From positions 69,998,242 through 70,062,241 of the forward strand of contig OZ038381.1 of NCBI GenBank assembly GCA_964036045.1: 64,000 nucleotides of DNA. The letters run 5' to 3'. Source of the DNA: Eutreptiella sp. 'Long Island Sound 2002' (taxonomy: Eukaryota; Euglenozoa; Euglenophyceae; Eutreptiales; Eutreptiaceae). Below, piece by piece: positions 12,065 to 25,085 of this stretch; the first letter of the stretch is position 1, and each line of letters starts with the position of its first letter. Made by a program: the position numbers and the translations under genes. The notes beneath the pieces are model-generated. The model was not told the origin of the DNA, did no database searches, and was given only the letters and a program-made list of their open reading frames with translations.

Positions 12065-13222
12065 CAAGACTGAATATTGGGACCGAGCTGGTGGGGGAAG
12101 GAACATTAGATATGAATGGTGAGGGACACCAATGAGTCACACATTGAAGGCTGTTGACAAAGTGAAATCAGCTTGCAAGTGATCCCCTTCACCACAAGGC
12201 CCACTTTCAAGGCTTTTGTGGACTTGTGAGGGGCCAAAATGCCCCAAAATGGCCTCAAAATGGGCTCATTTCACCCGTTTGTGCACCCCAAATGGTGTGG
12301 GATGAGTTTTGGAAAAATGCGTTTTTGACCCATTTTCGACCCATTTTTGGTCCCAAAACAGCGCATCTTTCAAGGCATTTTGGGATTTTCGGAGGACCAA
12401 AATGGGCCACCACAAGCTCAAAACAATCCAAAAACACTTGCTTTAGCATCACACATGGTCTAGGATCATTTTTGAGAAAAGTCATGTTTTGCCCCTACTG
12501 GACCATATTGACCCATTTGGGCACCCACCTGTTTGGGCTTGAGCTTGCAGCTTGCCGCAGCCTAGTGGGCCTGGGTACGGGGGTCTAGGCGTCCATTTGG
12601 GCAATTCTGAGGCGTGGAAACCACAAAAAGTGGGGGGTTGCGGGTGGAGTAGGTGCCCTCGGAATCGCGTTTTCAGCCATGTAGCCAAAGATATGGCCTG
12701 CTCTTGGTTTGTGGCTGTCGCCAGCCAATCTGCACAAAATTTGGGGCTCTGGGGGCCTTTTTGGGCGGTTTCCAGGACATATCATGGAGTTAGAGGGCCG
12801 CAAAGGGCTCGTTGACATGGGAAAGTCAAGCCGCACATGGAGTGTACCCACACTTTCCCTTTGTTTGGCCGTTTTGAATGGGTTCTAGGGCTGTTTTGGC
12901 CCAAAAATGGCTGTTTTTGGCCCTAAACTGCAGATTTTGAAACTGAGGTCCGCCACTTGCGAATCCTGTTCCCGGCCGCCACTGAGTTTCTGGCTCATAC
13001 TTTGTGTGGTTGTCCCTCACACCCATAGGTATCATCCACCAAAATTTCAGCCGAATCCGAAGCACCACGACGGAGTTCTGATTTTTCCCCGTTTCGCGCG
13101 TGCTGCTGCTTGCTTGCTGCTTGCTGCTTGCTGCTGCTTGCTGCTGCTGCTGTTAAACCTGGTAGGTCCACCCTAGACACTAAAAAGGGTTATAAAACCA
13201 AGACTGGTTCCACCAGCTCGGT
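12065..13222. other. Spacer between telomere-like tracts, no gene
   Basis: Rich in 'ccaaaatgg' and 'ttttggcc' phrases (12230-12500, 12890-12950), which look like a diffuse, old repeat. A GCT-rich run lies at 13098-13152. No coding signature on either strand. Confidence 0.45.
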
Positions 13223-13257
13223 GACCCTAACCCTAAGGCTAACCCTAACCCTAACCC
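13223..13257 (-). repeat. Second interstitial telomere-like tract (TTAGGG)n
   Basis: About five CCCTAA units on the + strand, one altered to AGGCTAA. It has the same orientation as the tract at 12033, so the two are not a head-to-head fusion. Confidence 0.82.
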
Positions 13258-13554
13258 CCGCCCCCTCACCCCTGGCTAGACGCCCCCATGACCCCTAGCC
13301 AGACCCCCCCCTTCAAATTTTGGAAGATAGTTGGGGGGGTGGGTCGCATCAGGACCAGTTGTAGTCGCCCCCCCGTGTAAAATGGGCTGGGCGGCTTGTT
13401 GTCACACGAAACTGATGTCACGTCGTTTGCAGGTGCTTTAAATTGCGGTCATGTTCGGCTACTTGTATGCACCATGCTGTCACGAAAAACAACTTCAATT
13501 ACACCCGTTGCTCAATGCTTGCTTGTTGATGTTGTTGCTGCTACCGCTGAACCA

Positions 13555-13680
13555 CGATTATGTTGCTCAACTTGGACCCTAAACTAGGTTGTACACCCTC
13601 CATTGGGAGACCAAATTGGTGAAACCGGTGTGTAACACCTCCACTAGGAGAACCAACTCGGTAATCAGGATTAGTCAATA
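13555..13680 (-). repeat. Dispersed repeat family A, inverted copies
   Basis: On the minus strand this reads the family A phrases found at 8470-10835, including 'gtctccc' and 'gggtccaag'-like blocks, in at least one full and one partial copy. Confidence 0.65.
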
Positions 13681-13689
13681 GGCATATAT

Positions 13690-14290
13690 TTCTCAAGAAC
13701 ATGGTTGAAAAGCACCTCATTTTCACCTCACAATGAGCCACCGCATGGCGCCATGGCATGAGAGACACCTCATTGGACAGCCATTTGCAATCAACCGATA
13801 GCCCAAGCATTGTGTCACAAGAACGGCCCTCGTTGGAGATGCCCACATGATACAACGGCGAATGTCTTGAACTTTACGGATGATCCTTGTGGAATCACGT
13901 TTCTTCACTCCTAAATGGACCACCACATGGCACCACGGGGGACACCTCATTGACCACACCTTTACATTCCCTTCACAATTCAATCACCGTTGAAGAAGCA
14001 AGGCCCCATGGAACACGCTGACGATCGTGACAAATGTTGATGATGATTAGTCTCAAAATGGGTTTAAAAATGACTCATCTTCATCTCAAAGAGGAGCATG
14101 GCATGACACCTTGGTGTCAGCAATGCCGCATTAAACACCCTATTGCAATCATTTGATAGCCCAATAACCACAGAAGAAGAATGGCCTTCATCAAACACAC
14201 CTACATGACACATTGGCAATGGTCCTAGACTCTTAGGACTAGAACCACATTGCAAAATGGCTCCTTTTCACGTCCAAATGGACCATGGCA
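13690..14290 (-). repeat. Satellite of about 180 bp, inverted, 3+ copies
   Basis: The same landmarks as the 10010-11620 array are present on the minus strand. On the + strand the block 'caccgcatggc...cacctcattg' at about 13738 recurs near 13921, 14094 (partly) and 14280, giving periods of about 183, 173 and 186 bp. Confidence 0.75.
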
Positions 14291-17200
14291 CTAGCAGAGT
14301 AACCCCTTAGGCCACCGCGTCTCTGCCGAACTGAACTAGACCTCTACTAACCCTCTCCCCTAGCCCCCCCCCCCCCCCAGCAACTAGCAGCGACTAGCAA
14401 GTCCCTTAGAGAAGCCCTCCTCGGCGGCTAGCCCCCCCCCCCCCCCCCAAAGCCCCCCCCCTAAGGGGCCTGCGGCCCACTTCTACTAGGGGGGGGGTCG
14501 CGTCTAAAAGCGAGGAGACGGCCCACCTGTGCAGTAGCGGCCACAGGGTGCAAAAATGGGGACCCTAGGATGTATGGGAAGCATAAGACTAAAAATTGAA
14601 AATTCCTGGGATGCTATGAACCCTATTTTATACAATTCAAGCAGGTTGTGCTAGTAGGTGAGTTGGGGAGGCATTGTATCAACAAATGAAAAGTAGGTGG
14701 TTCCATTCCCGCTGTCGTGACTTTTCCCTGGCCACAATTTAGAAATTTTGTACCAAATTTCGCCATGGAATTTAAGAATTTGTACCAAAATTTTTCCACA
14801 TCGAATTTCGCCATTCCAAATTTCGCCTAATCCCCACCCCCCCCCCCCCCCCCCCCCTCCCCCCGGTACACAAAGCTACACAAAGCCACCATGGCACTTC
14901 TTGCCAATGCAGCTCACAGCTAGTCACGTCTAATTGCCGTACTAGGCTTGTGCTCAGCAACCGGCAGGAATAATGCTCACAAAGCATTCCGAAATCTTGC
15001 TTCGAGCCAGGACATCTATTCAAATCTAGAGCCACTATTGGAGCCAACAGCCGCGGCATCCGCAACGTCCGCAATAGGAGGATGGAATTCTAGAGCCATG
15101 ACCAGTTGTTCACAACATGCCGGACGGCCCCGACAGACATTCTCATGCATACTTCTGCAATGATGTCCGTGCCACCTCCCTAGCACGCTGGACCTTAAGC
15201 AGGCTTGGGTCACATCTTTTTTTGCACCACAACGAACGTTCGTTCCGTCACCTGCACACACGGGACATCAACAGCCAAAGGGCCAGACACTCCCGTTCAC
15301 CGCAATGAATGTTCGTTTAGTCTTCCGAGAAGGGCCATTCGCTAGAGTATGAATCGGAGATGGGGTCTGAATGGGACATGGGGTTAGTGGGCCGCATAGG
15401 GATTGGGCACTAGGTCAGAAGCCGCTCCCACGCCAGGTCACGGGTCCAGCTGTTTGGCGTGGGTTGAGTGGCACTTTAGGTGCCGGGCTGGGCCCAGATG
15501 CGGAAAGGGGGGGGGGTTGAGATAGTTGCTTTCCCAAAACAACATCCGCATCCCACTCATCATCCCCATTTCCATGCCCCATACCCATTGGGATCCTCTT
15601 CCCAGCACCACCCCCCACCACCCCCAGCACCACCCCCCAGATCCCCAACACCACCTCCCCAAACCCACACTGCTGCCTTGGCTCGCACTGCTGCTAGCTG
15701 GTCGGATAATCCGGAGGACGGCTTGCGAGCTCACCAACACTGTGGGAAAGAAGTAAACAAAAAAAGCCACTGTGAGTCTGCTCACATCCTCAGCCTATTG
15801 CAAGGGCACCGGACATGGAATACGAGCGGCGCTCAACAGCCACAAAGGCCATAGCACTGCTCATGTCAGGTAACGTCAGAGTCAGTCAAGAGGGCGCAAC
15901 ACTGCAGAGTGCAAACCTTCACATCGGGCAAAGGGTCACTTTGAAAACTGCGTGCAGTATTTATAACTGATTTGGAATCATGCCCCATAGAATCTAATCA
16001 TGTTTTTTCGGAGCAGCCTTCAGTCTTGGGCTTGGGTCTGATTGAAACACTGTTGCAACTAGAAGTGATTGTTCTTCTTGGGCAGCTCTTGATTAAAATT
16101 AAACATTAAGTGGTGCTTTGCTCTGAGACATCAATCGGTGCAGACGCCTGCCCAAGCTACCGAGTACAGACGATTTTCTGCCTCTGTAGAAGTGCTACAT
16201 TTGTTCAGACATATGGAATGCACGGTTACAAAAATGTCCATTCAAAAAGCATTCCGCCTGCACTATGTGTGCATGGCGTCAACAATTGTCGGCGATTGCT
16301 TCTTGCAAGCAGCCAGCTGGACTGGCGGTTGCTCGAGGTTGGTGTAGCTAGTGTGATCAAGTGGGGCACTTTCAACTGTATTATTCAAAAATGGCATGTT
16401 ACCCACTGCGGAGCTTAAGAGCTGATTACCAATCGATAGCATGCAGCATCTTCATTCATGCAGTCCCTGACGGGTGCTCTCCAAAGTGTCCCATGCGCTA
16501 AATGTCAATGTGTCTGATCAGAATTGATTGCTTCTGACAACAGTTGCTACTTGTGCATTTACAGGTGGGGCACCTGGACCACAAGTCATTGTCAGTGGAG
16601 ACGCAGCTAACTGTCCAGTCAGATTCAGCTTTGTGTTGAGGACCTGGGCTGAAAAATACATGCAGATTGGCACTGGAGGGGTGGAGATTGGTAATGTCAA
16701 GTTGTAGTGGCTTGAGCTCAGCTAGTACTGAAAATTGTGGTGAGTATGTGGGCACAGATTGCGAGAATGCTCCTTTTGGGTCCACTCCCCCATTTGTGGT
16801 TTTCCGCCCAAGGCTCAACCGTTTTCTAGCGGCCAAGAGTCATGTGTCTGGAGACAACAGAATGCGTTCTTCGCACCCACAAGTATGTATTCCAGTGGAT
16901 CCTGCAGATTTCCGAACGAAACAACACTCAACTACATCCCAAACGGTCCTGAGATGAAGTCACATAGGGCACTGAGGCCCAAATGCATGCAAGGCAACAA
17001 CATGGTACGGTGGTATGGTGTTTATGGCCCGGATTTATTGCTCATTGTGCCTGACTGCTATTGGAACAGGCAACCGACACATATCACAAAACGGGCAGGC
17101 TGAATGCTGTGCACTCTGTGTACACGGACAATGCTGGGGTTCCAAGATCCCAAAAAAGCTGGGGCTGCTCGTCTTATTTCGTCAGTTCCTGTCATTTGTG

Positions 17201-18139
17201 CCCCAAACTGACCCTAATCTTGACAATGACCTGCATACAACACGGAGCAACTACAAGAGGTGCTCCAAAAATCGGTGGTGCTGCAAGATGAAAAACCGTC
17301 ATGAGTGTCAATGATTGCCATCCTGAGGACCAAAAGATAGGTGAATTTTGCACTACGTTCACTCCAATCGGAATGTGACCCTTTCATGCACCAAAGTTCC
17401 CTTTCAAAATAGAAGCCCAATCTTGACCTCAGCTGAAAGGACCTCGATGTGGTTGCAATCCAGAGGAGCATCAGGATACAGTGTCACACCTCATGGCGGG
17501 TCAGTGGCTCTGATACTTTACCAATGGTTGTATGTTCAATGTCAGAGCACCGAATACACCAAAATAGAGGGAACAGCACCTTGCATATGGTGCTGTACTG
17601 TTATGATAGCTTACAACCTCGCTGAGACTGAAACCAGATTGAGATCTGTGCGTGCATTTATACAGCTATGACCGCACTGGAAATGCTGCACAGCATTTTG
17701 TGTGGTTGCAATTAGCAATCAAATTTGGTGGGGGGGGTTGATGAAATGGTCAACATGAGCCCGTTTTGGCCCTAACCATGTACTCAACACCAGGGGTACA
17801 AATGTCATCAATTAATTTTGTGTGGTTGTAGTAGGGTACAACCCCCGACCCCAAAATGAGGACAAAAAAAACCCATGGGGGGTTATTTTCTCACCATGGC
17901 CGCCCAGATCTGGTGGGGGGTGGGGGGTTGGGGGCATGTCGACGAAGGATTTTTTCTTTATATGACCAGGTGACTGGGGGGGGTGTCCACATAGGGAGGA
18001 GATTTTGGCGTGTTGGCAGGGGTTCCCCCCTCCCCTTTTCCACCAAGGCCTTTTGTGCCAAAACCCCCCTTTTCCAGTTAGCAGGCATGCATAAGCCTAT
18101 ATGAGCTTTTTGTTAGCCTTTCTTAGGGGGTGCAGGGGG
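14291..18139. other. No gene recognised; several poly-C tracts
   Basis: Poly-C runs lie near 14370-14381, 14432-14448 and 14838-14862. I searched the 16.1-17.7 kb part on both strands because it has several moderately long frames. None shows a motif I can name, and the frames are not continuous. A G-rich stretch lies at about 17730-18000. Confidence 0.4.
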
Positions 18140-18500
18140 TGCAGGGGGATACAGAAGGCAGAGTTTTGGGGTTGGGAAGGAAGAGTGTTGCGGTTTAGAA
18201 GCCAGGGTTTTGGGATTGAGAGGCGAGGATTTGGGATTGGGAAGGGAATGTTTTGGGATTAGGAAGGCACGGTTTATGTACCAAAAAGCCCCCCAGTTTA
18301 TACCATTTCTTACCAAAAAACCAGTGGCCCATTTTTGTTTTACCCGAACCCCCCCCAATTGGCATGATTTTTTACCCCCCCCACCCGGCCCATTTTTAGC
18401 CCCCCAATTGGCACCAATTCTTACCACAAAATCGCCCGCCCCTTTTCTCACCAAAAAACCCCCCATTTGCACCATTTTTGTACCGGAAAACCCCGTAGTA
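18140..18500. repeat. Two short-period tandem repeats
   Basis: At about 18150-18280 a unit of 21-30 bp containing 'ttttgggatt(g/a)ggaagg' recurs about four times. At about 18280-18500 a second family with 'accaaaaaaccccc' and 'gcaccattttt' recurs about five times with 30-60 bp spacing. Confidence 0.6.
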
Positions 18501-20440
18501 TGGTTGGGTTGTGCTTCGGATGTGGTGGCAGACACCCCCAGGTGAGGCTCTTTGTCCACATTTGGGGGCTTTGTTGTCCGCAACGATGGGTTCTTTCAAT
18601 TCAGACTACCTATGTGTGGTTGTCTTTACAACACAGTATGCCACCATGAGTTCAAGTGGTTCATGTTTGCCTGCATTCACCCACTATGTAAATTGACCCA
18701 CAGCCCGGTGTGCGATCAGCATGCATATACAAGTAAAGCAAAATTTACGAAAGGTCAAAATTAGCCAACGGTGCCTTTTTTTTGTCAATTCCTTTTAGGG
18801 TAATTTCCTGGTGTTGTAGCTAAGGGGACGCCACCCTTTCCCGCCACGATGCAGCACAATGCAACGGAAAAACTGATGTGAGTTGCACGATTCATGGTTT
18901 AGGTAAAGGGCTGGACAAATGGCTGTGGTATGATCCAACCAACAGATCCAAATTAGACACCAATTCTTTGAAAGGCACATGCCCAGACCGTACAAGAAAC
19001 AGGGGCCTGCAATGGAACCAAGGATCAAACTCGCGGGACCCACGAGGTGGGGAAAAGCCACAGTTACCAAAGCAACCTGAAATTTTGGTTAGATTTTTTG
19101 GGATAATGTTTTTTATGGGTAATATTTGCCTGGCGAATTTTTCCTCGGACTGTATCTGATTGCTACTCTCTTCTTTATGTGTCTGGAAGCAATGTATGCT
19201 GTGACGTCTTTGGATGCAATGTTTGGTATGGATTTTGAGTAAATGGGGGGATTAAGAGCAGGGGTTAGGTCTTTAAAGTTCTATTTCAATTGTTGCCTTC
19301 CAGCCATGGATTGTCTGTCAGTTATGCAGGCTTTCTTGCCGCTTTTCTCTCACACCCACTTCTTTCTCCACCCCACAAGCCCTCTCTGCCCCTATTTCGT
19401 GTCAACAGCAACAGTGTTTTGGCCATGATAGTTGTAGTCTCCTTCTGTGTCTCCACTTCTTCTGGTGCATAGTGACCATGTTCCCAAATCTGCCCTTTCA
19501 ACGAGCCATAAGTCAGTACACCCTCTCCACCCCTGCTCAGTTGTTCTCCCCTCAATTTTTCCTCCTGCCTGGTGTTCAGAGCACCATGCTTGGCAGCCAT
19601 CCAGTTGCTTTGTTCTGGTGTGTGCTCCTGTATATTTGATCATTCAACTGCAGTCCCTTCATTGTGACACCTGGCCGAACACATCACTATTTGCGTACAT
19701 ATTTTATGCACTACAAGGCAGTACAACTCCTTTTGTGGCCATTTTTGGCCCTTAATGGTCCAAAAAGCGTTAACATTTTTTTTTAGGTGTGTTTTCGCGG
19801 AACCCATGTCCTCTTTATCCCCTTTTACTCCCCCTCATAGTGGCCACCAACGCATCACATGACAAACTGTATTGACCTTTGATGCAATGACCCCAGAGTG
19901 ACCCAATCCCCAGCGCAAAGGTATGGGGAGCAAAAGATACACATTGTTATGGGCCGCAGCCACTGGTAGGCCAGGGTGTCATACTCTGCTCATCCACTGG
20001 TTGTCCCACATGAACAGTGATGCTGCACAAAGAACAGGAAACTACCTAGATATACAAGGACACAGACATGGACAAACTGTGGATGTGACTGTACATCATG
20101 AATTAGTGTTGCATTGCTGATGCACAGGGGCTGTGTTGCAGGTTGCAGGGCAGATAGGGCTGGTTTTTTGCATTATGACTGAAAAGCGCGTATCAGGTGG
20201 GCTCCTGCCACGGGAGCTGGCCTAAGAGGGTCTTTTATTAGTTTTTTCATACCAGGGGTGAATTCATCATTGGATGGAAATTTGTTGTCTCACCATCAAT
20301 TTTTGTGTGAGGTTTGTACTTTTTGTTTTGGCTCCTGTGAGTATTTCTGAAAATCACTTTGGCTTTGGAACCTGCCCATTTTGTGTCTGTTTTGAAGTAT
20401 TTTTTTTCATTCTTGATACCAATCATTGTATGATAAAAAT
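18501..20440. other. No gene recognised
   Basis: Neither strand shows a domain, RNA gene or defined repeat. Open frames are short and overlap each other in several registers. Confidence 0.4.
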
Positions 20441-22690
20441 TCATCGTACGAAGAGTTGGTATGAAGAACCGACGTCAGCGGGGGGATGGGCTGTGTTGGC
20501 GGCTGGGGCTGCCGTGGAGGCACCAGGGCAGGCTTCGGGCCCCGTGGTGGCTTGGTCTGTGGGGGGACGGGCGGAGCTGAGGCGGGCCAGTAGGGTACAG
20601 GAGGTCAGCGCAGGCACGTGCGTTTGCGTGTGGTGCGTCCCCATGTGTGGCGCGTGCGCCTGGTGTGTGGTCCCCATAGTCCCTCACTGGTCGTGTTGTC
20701 CCTCCGTTCGTCGCCCCGGGAGGGCGGCGTGGTCAGGGTGAGGGGAAGCGCGTGTCCACAAGGATCTCCTGCAGTCGGTGAGGGACAGACTCCATTTCTG
20801 CTTGGGTAATGGGCGCATGTGTGGATGGTGTGGTGATCCATCCCCATCGGCGGTATATGTGGTAGAGGACGTGGAGGCCGCACATCATGCATTGGGTGGG
20901 CCGGCGTGCTTTGTCCCTCGGGGCTTTGCGCTGGCAGGTGGGGGTGTGCAAGGACTAGACCCAGGTGCTAGCTGTAGTGCTGGGCCATGTGCGGCTGAGC
21001 TATTGCCACACACAATACATGGCGTGACCCATATGCCATGTAGTATTGCCCCTTCGGGACTCGATGCCGATCATCACATCCACTTGTTGGGGGTGCACGG
21101 TGTCATCTTGTGCTCCTATCACTAACAGTATGTCATGGTGCCGCAGCCATGGCTGCCCCGGTGGATGCCACGGCAGTTGGTATATGGGGGGAACATGGAT
21201 TCTTGGCCCCCTATGACCCTGTAGGTTTTGCGGGGGCCTGCCACTCTCATGGCGTGCACTAGATAGGAGTGGCCGCGTTTCGATACGGCAATGAGGACTT
21301 CTTCAGGGCCTGGGGCGTCCCCTCGAGGCGGCCAATCATTCAAAGGGGCGTCTAGTCTATCCGAGGGGGTGTCCAAGAGGTGTTTCTTGGCTTCCCAAGC
21401 ATGGTGCTCCGAGTCTGGGGTCGTTGCGGTTGGCTGACGCGGTTCGTCAGCGTGCGTGGCAAGCCATCGGGTTGGCACGCGGCCAGTGGGTGTGTCGGTG
21501 TATTGAGGCTTCGGGGTGCTGGGGAGGGTCTTGTCTACGTGGTCGGGGGTAGCCACACCACCCCCCTCACCCTTAATGTGTTTCTCCGAGCCGCACGGTC
21601 AAACACAATGAACAGGTTTTTGTGGATCCCGTGGTCCTTTTGGGCCAACCCTTCTGGTGTCCCGCGCAGCGGAGCGAGGTGACGATAGTGGATGACTATC
21701 TCTGGCTTGTGCAGGTGGAGGGGTCTCGGAATGGTTCTTTGGTGAGGTGTGGGTGTGTCATGATACCGGGGGGGGGGGGGGTGTTACGGTCAGGTGTAGC
21801 GCGGCTTTGGCTTTGCCTGTTGACGTGGCTTCCGTGTAGTGTTTGGGTTAATTGTTGTCTCGCCCGCGCGGTCATTTGGGTAGTGGTGGCAAGGCTTCGT
21901 TTTCGTGGTTGTTGCCCTACGGTTCCCAATGGATCGGGGTCGGGCTAGTGGCCGGGTGTCGTGTGAAGGCTTTGGGCTGCGGCAGATGGTGACACAGGAC
22001 CGGTGTGTGGTGGTGGTTGTTTTTTGTGCGGTTCCCCTTCGCGGTCCGTGCACTCTTTGCATTGACCCTATCTCTTTCTTCGTGCGTGCCTCCCCTATGG
22101 GCACTTCTTGGTCCTGCAGTTGCGTGCAGGTCATGGGTAACGGCGTTGTGTGTTTGCGGATGTTGGGCGCTGTGGTTGGTGGAGCTATGCTCTCGCTTTA
22201 GTCCCATCGATGGTTGCGGCGGAGGGTTTCGCAGACAGCCGCCACGAGGACGTGTTGGTGGTCTATCCGTACCTGTCCCTCGGTATGTGCGGTGTGGCCC
22301 ATGTGGGCCAGGGGTGGGCTGCCATGTGGTCAGGAAGGCATTGCGGGCCTTCCGCCCCCGTCGGAGCCGAGTCCTCAATGAACGCTTTAGCGCCACGCGT
22401 AGTGAGGCCGCCTGTTCCCAGGTCAGCGCTGCCACCCGCTCTTGTTCCTCTGCGCGCTGGTGTACGGAGACCGGGTTGTAAAATTAAGTGTGGGGATGCC
22501 TGGGTAGGGTCTGCTGCAGTGCTCTGGCGGGGGGCATGTGCTGAGTGCTGTTTTTGTAGGTTGCGGTGGTAAGCGGGTAGCATGGGGTCGTCTTCGTGCC
22601 CCAGTCTGTAAGGGTGTGCCGTAGTGTAGGGGGTAGGGTCTACGGCGCCTTGCGAGTGGTGGTGTGCATGGGATGTGTAGGCTGGCTTGG
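20441..22690. other. GC-rich, G-biased low-complexity block
   Basis: The + strand is strongly enriched in G and in GTG/TGG words, and composition changes sharply at about 20465 and 22690. Long overlapping frames exist on both strands, for example minus 21122-21556 (144 codons) and minus 21917-22435 (172 codons). They are open mainly because stop codons are rare at this composition, and they contain no motif I recognise. It resembles the 59.8-64 kb block in composition, but I could not show homology. It ends where the E0 long terminal repeat begins. Confidence 0.5.
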
Positions 22691-22698
22691 GCCTTTGG

Positions 22699-23442
22699 AG
22701 TAAGAAAAAGTCACGCCGGCATTTTTTGTGGGGGAATGGCTCTAGGCCAAGCCCTCTTTATTCTTTGCGAAATGTAAAAGACTAACACCTAATGGTTTTC
22801 ATCATTCTTTTTGAAGCACAAGGTACATTTTTCAAAATAATCAGGGCAATAACCCTAACCTCCGATGAAGTTCGCACGTACCACTCAAGGGAGCGTAGCT
22901 ATCTTCCTTCATGGAGTTACTACCGAAATAATCTGGGCACTTCATGCCTTTTTCCTTAAGGGATAAACCTAGTGGTCTCCCACCTCACAATTTAGATACC
23001 CAAAAGTTTCATCAACTTAATGTGGTCGCGCTTTGTAACTGCTTGTGAATTCAGTTGCTTGGCTAGTCTGGCCAGCCATATCTTGTGTCTGGCCCGACCT
23101 ACATGCCCCAAATTACTAACCCACTCCATTGTATTCCAAACTATGGATGTGGAGGGTTTTCTATTGGGCCAGGTTGTTGTCAGTTTTCACCTTAAAACCA
23201 TTTGCTTTGTTTGTAAAAGAATGATGCTTTGTATTTAATCTTCTATCGTCCATCTGCAGCCCTTCTTTGCAACTTGTGCTTTGATTCTAAAGGAGACTTT
23301 TCTAACTTGATTTGATTTGGCGTTTTGGTGCCTATCAGTGCTGTACTACTTGTTGACTGATCATTTGATTTGTGGAAAAGCGTTGTGGTTTTAGTCCACA
23401 TAAACAACCAAGAAAAGCATTGGGGTAACTAGAATATGTTTC
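22699..23442 (+). repeat. 5' long terminal repeat of old gypsy element E0
   Basis: The start AGTAAGAAAAAGT is identical to the first 13 bases of the E1 LTR read in its sense direction, and the end ...GTTTCT followed by a TGATAGCAGGGG-type primer site matches E1's ...CTTTCT followed by TGGTAGCCGAGG. The gag of E0 follows in the right orientation. There is no matching 3' copy in the window, so the boundaries rest on the terminal motifs alone. Length about 744 bp against 786 bp in E1. Confidence 0.55.
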
Positions 23443-23453
23443 TGATAGCAGGG
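23442..23453 (+). promoter_or_regulatory. Primer binding site of E0
   Basis: TGATAGCAGGGG sits directly at the LTR end. It resembles the complement of the 3' end of initiator methionine tRNA (TGGTAGCAGAGG in the form I know), with two differences. The same position in E1 has TGGTAGCCGAGG. Confidence 0.5.
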
Positions 23454-24119
23454 GTAACACCCTTGAGAAGCTAAAGCACAACAGGAGAAGACCAGAACAC
23501 TTGAGAGTGAGATGTTCGTGTACTTCAGTGCAAAGAGTGAGCCCATCACCGCGAGACCAAAGGTTGGTGATGTGGCCCTAGCTGGTGCAGCATCTACAAT
23601 TGGTATCCCTCGTGATACTCGCTCGCTAGGAGAGCACGCAGCAAGAGGGGCGAGAAGTAATATCAAAAAGGGCGACCATGTCAACCGCCTTGACGTCCCT
23701 CTAACTACTCTGGAGTCCGCCTTAACGTTCGAGAATCCAGAGAAGCTCGGGCGCATTAATCTCTTGGTGGCAACCCTAGCATCTATTGTCGTACGTAGTG
23801 CATGCCCTTCTTACTCCTCCTCTGTTGCCCGTCGTGGTGGAGTAGAAGAAAAGCAAGCAAAATCACCGGTGAAGGCGTGGCGAGGCACGAAAGTTGTCGA
23901 AGCCATCAAAACTTGGGGGCCAAAATGGGTGTTACCTCACTTGGATGAAGTTGAATGCATCAACACCTGGGGGATTTTCGCTGGCTGGGAGTCCAAGGCT
24001 CCTACACCATCGTGGAGGAAGGTGCCCGATCCTGTCAAGCTGGAGCGTGCTCTTCCTCTACAGGAGGACACTTCTAAACTGCGTCTCGATCGGACCATAG
24101 AGCTCCTCACTAGGGGTCC
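23454..24119 (+). pseudogene. E0 leader and N-terminal gag region
   Basis: This stretch lies between the primer site and the recognisable gag. A plus-strand frame (23512-24159) is open for 215 codons but has no clear similarity to the E1 N-terminal gag region, which is itself Pro/Ala-rich and fast-changing. It may be a diverged gag N-terminus or leader. Confidence 0.35.
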
Positions 24120-25080
24120 TTGGAGCCACTGCAGGCCCTCACACCTGAATCCCCTATGAGCCGCCCTGCAAACCAAACTGGGGTTGGCGGATCTGAACAA
24201 GCTCGCGCCTACATTGTCGTCTGCAGTGGAATTGTTGACCAGGGACCCAAAGACCTGTCGGGGCGTCCGCAGCTCCCCTGCCCAAGCTCTTTCCATCCTA
24301 ATGTGCGGACTTTGCCGGTTTGTAATGTGCGGGGCACATCAGAGCCAGAGATGAAAAACTATGGCTTGGCTACATTGGCACCATTGCATATCGCACACCC
24401 GTCACCGCATACAGAGGCAACAAGTGCTACAGGTGATTGGGAAAGGGGTACAAAGGCCATCGCTACGGCGAACCTTCAAACCGAACTGCTAGAGCTCGAT
24501 CCGAAAAACCTGGCAAAATGAGGTGAGGAGTTCTCCCAAATCCGTCTTCCTCACCGGTGAAAAATACGGTGATGTGAAGACAAAATGCACCTTCATCAAA
24601 AAATTGTGCAAAAAGAAATTACTCCAGCGGCAAGTGAAGACCGCTATAAGGAAGAGCTACAACTAGGGCTGCTTCTTTAAAAGGCTGCAGCAAATGTACC
24701 GAGTCTGCGAGACGGACTTGAGTGTCCGTACAGAAATTGAGGAACTATCAGCCCTTCGAATTTCCGACATATGCCCGTTCTTCGGGGTTTGTGGCGTAGT
24801 TTCTCAGAAGCCGATGGGGCGGATAAATCCCACCTCCTACAGGCCTACTGAACCACATTAGTGTCTCGTGGGAAAAATCCATCCCAAAACCAGGAAGAAC
24901 TGCACCGAAACGTCCGTAAGGAAATGTTCGCGGACTCGTAAGATGAGGCAATCGATCTTGTGATTGAGTTAGCCATTGAAAGGGAGAATGACTCCAACAT
25001 AGACAAGTATCTGCGCAAACATTTGCAAGTGGGTACCCCCGCTTAGAGGAATCACCGAGGGAGCACTTCTCAACCCAACT
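24120..25080 (+). pseudogene. E0 Gag, first part, decayed
   Basis: Translated pieces in shifting frames align to the E1 Gag in order. Examples are ETDLSVRTEIEEL against ETDLSIRAEIQNL, KLLQRQVKTAI against KYLEKQVRQIV, and VIELAIERENDSNIDKYL against LLELALEKESDRHLNNY. Several stops and frame changes interrupt it, so it is a dead copy. It is cut at 25085 by insertion of E1 and resumes at 36433, where the gag frame reads on if E1 and one target-site copy are ignored. It would have formed the structural shell protein of the element. Confidence 0.7.
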
Positions 25081-25085
25081 CTAAT
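25081..25085. repeat. Target-site duplication of E1, left copy
   Basis: CTAAT directly precedes the left LTR and is repeated at 36428-36432 directly after the right LTR. Five bases is usual for Ty3/gypsy elements. Confidence 0.85.

Noticed and set aside
12033-13257. Chromosome end or telomere fusion
   Set aside because: The tracts are about five units each, internal and in the same orientation, so a head-to-head fusion is not shown.
16100-17690. Possible capsid-like or other gene in several moderate frames
   Set aside because: Frames are broken and no motif could be named on either strand.
23512-24159. Host gene of 215 codons
   Set aside because: It lies between the E0 primer site and E0 gag in the same strand; a diverged element N-terminus is more likely.
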